Of a stretch of DNA of 15,142 bases, positions 13,204 through 15,142 are shown in pieces. The notes beneath the pieces were generated by a model. That model worked only from the letters and a program-made list of their open reading frames with translations, did not search any database and was not told the DNA's origin. The DNA comes from Bacillota bacterium (GTDB taxonomy: Bacteria; Bacillota; Clostridia; Lachnospirales; Lachnospiraceae). Each line of letters opens with the position of its first letter. The stretch's first letter is position 1. The DNA lies in NCBI GenBank assembly GCA_023420085.1, contig JAEZWQ010000051.1, positions 1-15,142 of the forward strand. The letters run 5' to 3'. The position numbers were made by a program, and so were the translations under genes.

Positions 13204-14943
13204 ATGGTTAAAATAACTATAAATAATAAAGAGATAGAAGTTAAAGAAGGTACAACAATATTAGAAGCGGCAAGAGCACAAGGTATCAAGATACCAACAC
13301 TTTGTTATTTTGATATGCATGATGTAAACTTCAAAAATAATATTGCATCATGTAGAGTTTGTGTTGTTGAAGTAGAAGGAATGAATAGATTATTACCTGC
13401 TTGTGCAACAGAGGTACAAGAGGGATGGAAAATTAACACATCTTCAGCAAGAGCTGTACAAGCAAGAAGACATATTGTTGAATTATTGTTATCAAATCAT
13501 CCAAAAGATTGCTTAAGCTGCGCTAAAAACCTTGATTGTGAATTGCAAACATTGGCTCATGATTTGGGTATTAGAAAGATTAGATTTGAAGGTGAAATGT
13601 CTGATCATCCAAAAGATTCTGGTAATGCATCTATAATGAAAGATCCTAATAAATGTATTCTTTGCAAGAGATGTAAGACTGCGTGTTCTGAAATGCAAAC
13701 AGTTGGGGCGCTATCTACAATAGGTAGAGGTTTTAATACATATGTTGGTTCTCCATTTAATAGATCTATGTATGATACTACCTGTACTTTCTGTGGTCAA
13801 TGTGTGGCTGTTTGTCCAACAGGAGCTTTAGTTGAAAAGAGTTCTTTAGGAAAAATATGGAGAGATTTACACAATCCTAATAAAGTAGTTGTAGTACAGA
13901 CAGCGCCTGCAGTGCGTGTTGCATTAGGTGAAGAATTTGGATATGAACCTGGTACAGTTGTAACAGGACAGATGGTAAATGCTCTAAGAGAATTAGGATT
14001 TAAGTATGTGTTTGATACTAACTTTGCAGCAGATTTAACAATAATGGAGGAAGCTGGAGAACTAGTTCATAGAATTAAGCATGGTGGAAGAATACCAATG
14101 TTAACAAGTTGTTGTCCAAGCTGGGTGAATTTCTTTGAAAATCAATTCCCAGATTTATTGGATATACCTTCAAGTTGTAAATCACCACATCAAATGTTTG
14201 GAGCAATGACAAAGTCGTATTGGGCTGAAAAAATGGGTATAGATCCAAAAGATATTGCAATAGTTTCAATTATGCCATGTGTTGCTAAAAAATATGAATC
14301 AGATAGGGCGGAACTTGCTGATGAAGGTGGTCAAAATGTTGACTATGTTATGACAACTAGAGAATTAGCTCTTATGATTAAAGAAGCAGGTATTAATTTT
14401 AATGACCTTGATAAAAATGGTGATTTTGATAATCCTATGGGAGAATCTGCAGGAGCAGGAACAATTTTTGGTAGTGCAGGTGGAGTTCTTGAAGCAGGAT
14501 TAAGGACTGCATATGAATGGCTTACAGGCGAGGAATTAAAGGCTGTTGATTTTGAAGCTTTAAGAGGTCTTGAGGGAACTAAAGTTGCTAATATTGAATT
14601 ACCTGATAGAACGCTAAGAGTAGTCGCAGTAAGTGGGTTAGGTAATGCTAGAAGACTTTTAGAAAAAATAAGAGATGGTGAAGAGCACTTTGACGTTGTA
14701 GAAATTATGGCTTGTCCTGGTGGATGTATTGCTGGTGGTGGACAACCATATCATAAGGGAGATCTATCTATATTAAAGAAGAGATCAGAAGCAATATATG
14801 GTATTGATAAAACCAAGACTATCAGAAAAAGTCATGAAAATCCATCAATTAAGAAAATATATGATGAATTTCTTGGTGAAGTTTATGGTGAAAAAGCTCA
14901 TAAATATCTTCATACTCATTACCATGCAAAACCAAGAATGTAA
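13204..14943 (+). CDS. hydA: [FeFe] hydrogenase catalytic subunit HydA (group A3-like)
   Basis: HydA reduces protons to H2 (or the reverse) at the H-cluster. The 579 residues hold an N-terminal [2Fe-2S] domain (C34, C50, C53, C67), the His/Cys [4Fe-4S] site (H99, C103, C106, C112), two [4Fe-4S] ferredoxin motifs (C151/154/157/161 and C194/197/200/204), and the H-cluster domain with TSCCPSW (C304 ligand), MPCVAKK (C359) and MACPGGC (C504, C508). The proton-path residues known from C. pasteurianum CpI match with a 4-residue shift: C303, E283, E286, R290 and S323. There is no C-terminal [2Fe-2S] extension as in Thermotoga HydA. AAGGGAG (13191-13197) lies 6 nt before the ATG. HydB and HydC directly upstream indicate the trimeric, probably bifurcating form. 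The maturases HydE, HydF and HydG are not in the window. Confidence 0.97.
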   Translation: MVKITINNKEIEVKEGTTILEAARAQGIKIPTLCYFDMHDVNFKNNIASCRVCVVEVEGMNRLLPACATEVQEGWKINTSSARAVQARRHIVELLLSNHPKDCLSCAKNLDCELQTLAHDLGIRKIRFEGEMSDHPKDSGNASIMKDPNKCILCKRCKTACSEMQTVGALSTIGRGFNTYVGSPFNRSMYDTTCTFCGQCVAVCPTGALVEKSSLGKIWRDLHNPNKVVVVQTAPAVRVALGEEFGYEPGTVVTGQMVNALRELGFKYVFDTNFAADLTIMEEAGELVHRIKHGGRIPMLTSCCPSWVNFFENQFPDLLDIPSSCKSPHQMFGAMTKSYWAEKMGIDPKDIAIVSIMPCVAKKYESDRAELADEGGQNVDYVMTTRELALMIKEAGINFNDLDKNGDFDNPMGESAGAGTIFGSAGGVLEAGLRTAYEWLTGEELKAVDFEALRGLEGTKVANIELPDRTLRVVAVSGLGNARRLLEKIRDGEEHFDVVEIMACPGGCIAGGGQPYHKGDLSILKKRSEAIYGIDKTKTIRKSHENPSIKKIYDEFLGEVYGEKAHKYLHTHYHAKPRM

Positions 14944-14967
14944 TATGTTAATTTAAGTTATAATTAT

Positions 14968-14997
14968 TGGAGAATTAAGGGGATCCTTAATTCTCCA
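14968..14997 (+). terminator. hairpin terminator after hydA
   Basis: A perfect 12-bp stem, GGAGAATTAAGG with CCTTAATTCTCC (13 bp counting the outer T:A), encloses the 4-nt loop GGAT 25 nt past the hydA stop. The following bases (ATTTGCATG) are only weakly T-rich, so termination may be partial, with the next hairpin as backup. Confidence 0.65.
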
Positions 14998-15015
14998 TTT
15001 GCATGTATATAAAGA

Positions 15016-15050
15016 GGCTCTTTGTCAAATGCTGTTGGTGACATATACCC
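15016..15050. mobile_element. possible insertion-sequence end (ISL3-like terminal repeat), tentative
   Basis: The sequence starting GGCTCTTTGTCAAATGCTGT and continuing TGGTGACATATACCC resembles, from memory, the GGCTCTTT-type terminal inverted repeats of ISL3-family elements. No transposase frame is visible in the remaining ~90 nt, so it would be either the edge of an element lying to the right or a remnant. I could not check it against other IS ends. Confidence 0.3.
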
Positions 15051-15081
15051 GATGATATATTTATAATAAATTGGAATATTT

Positions 15082-15107
15082 AGGGAGAGAAATTATCTCC
15101 CTTTTTC
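15082..15107 (+). terminator. intrinsic terminator near the right edge
   Basis: AGGGAGA (15082-15088) pairs with TCTCCCT (15096-15102) over a 7-nt loop. It is followed by TTTTTCC and then a further T run. No gene ends nearby other than hydA, 139 nt upstream. Confidence 0.7.
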
Positions 15108-15142
15108 CATTTTTTGTGTTATTTTTATTGTTTATGCTTTAT

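Noticed and set aside
10751..15082. A 14-nt exact repeat, AATTGGAATATTTA, at 10751-10764 and 15069-15082, flanking the hyd operon
   Set aside because: With ~70% A+T, several 14-nt matches between positions in 15 kb are expected by chance, and flanking bases do not match.

Overview
The window looks like chromosome of a low-GC (roughly 30% by eye), strictly anaerobic, Gram-positive Bacillota of the Clostridia type. The evidence is a sortase-anchored (LPKTG) surface protein, strong AAGGAGG-type ribosome binding sites, AGA/GGA/ATA-rich codon use, and a trimeric [FeFe] hydrogenase. I cannot name a genus. All genes lie on the + strand.

Layout: (1) 2-331 is the 3' end of an LPXTG surface protein, followed by a hairpin. 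(2) 473-1634 is rpsF-ssb-rpsR, with an extended -10 promoter, a structured leader that may be the S6:S18 autoregulatory element, and a clear terminator. (3) 1664-4904 is a pentose-phosphate operon: a small TalC/FSA-family transaldolase, transketolase and an HD-domain protein, packed with a 1-nt gap and a 1-nt overlap, ending in a long hairpin. (4) 4962-10451 is a tightly overlapped run: rbfA, nrnA, truB, ribF, then an ABC ATPase and a 12-TM permease. From nrnA onward, every junction is an ATGA overlap. (5) 10452-10826 is an AT-rich gap with a terminator, a sigma-A-type promoter and two perfect palindromes. (6) 10827-14943 is hydC-hydB-hydA, a probable electron-bifurcating (group A3-like) hydrogenase. 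(7) The right edge has two hairpins around a short sequence that resembles an insertion-sequence end.

The genes suggest a fermenting anaerobe. The transaldolase and transketolase interconvert sugar phosphates without the oxidative pentose pathway. The hydrogenase would reoxidise NADH and reduced ferredoxin together to H2. The rbfA-nrnA-truB-ribF block joins ribosome maturation, nanoRNA turnover, tRNA pseudouridylation and flavin cofactor synthesis, and FMN is the cofactor of HydB. I found no CRISPR array, tRNA, rRNA or prophage. Most of the window is core metabolism. The more unusual points are the ABC exporter fused to the rbfA-ribF operon, the duplicated permease, the degenerate RibF and S18 motifs, and the palindromes at the hydrogenase promoter.
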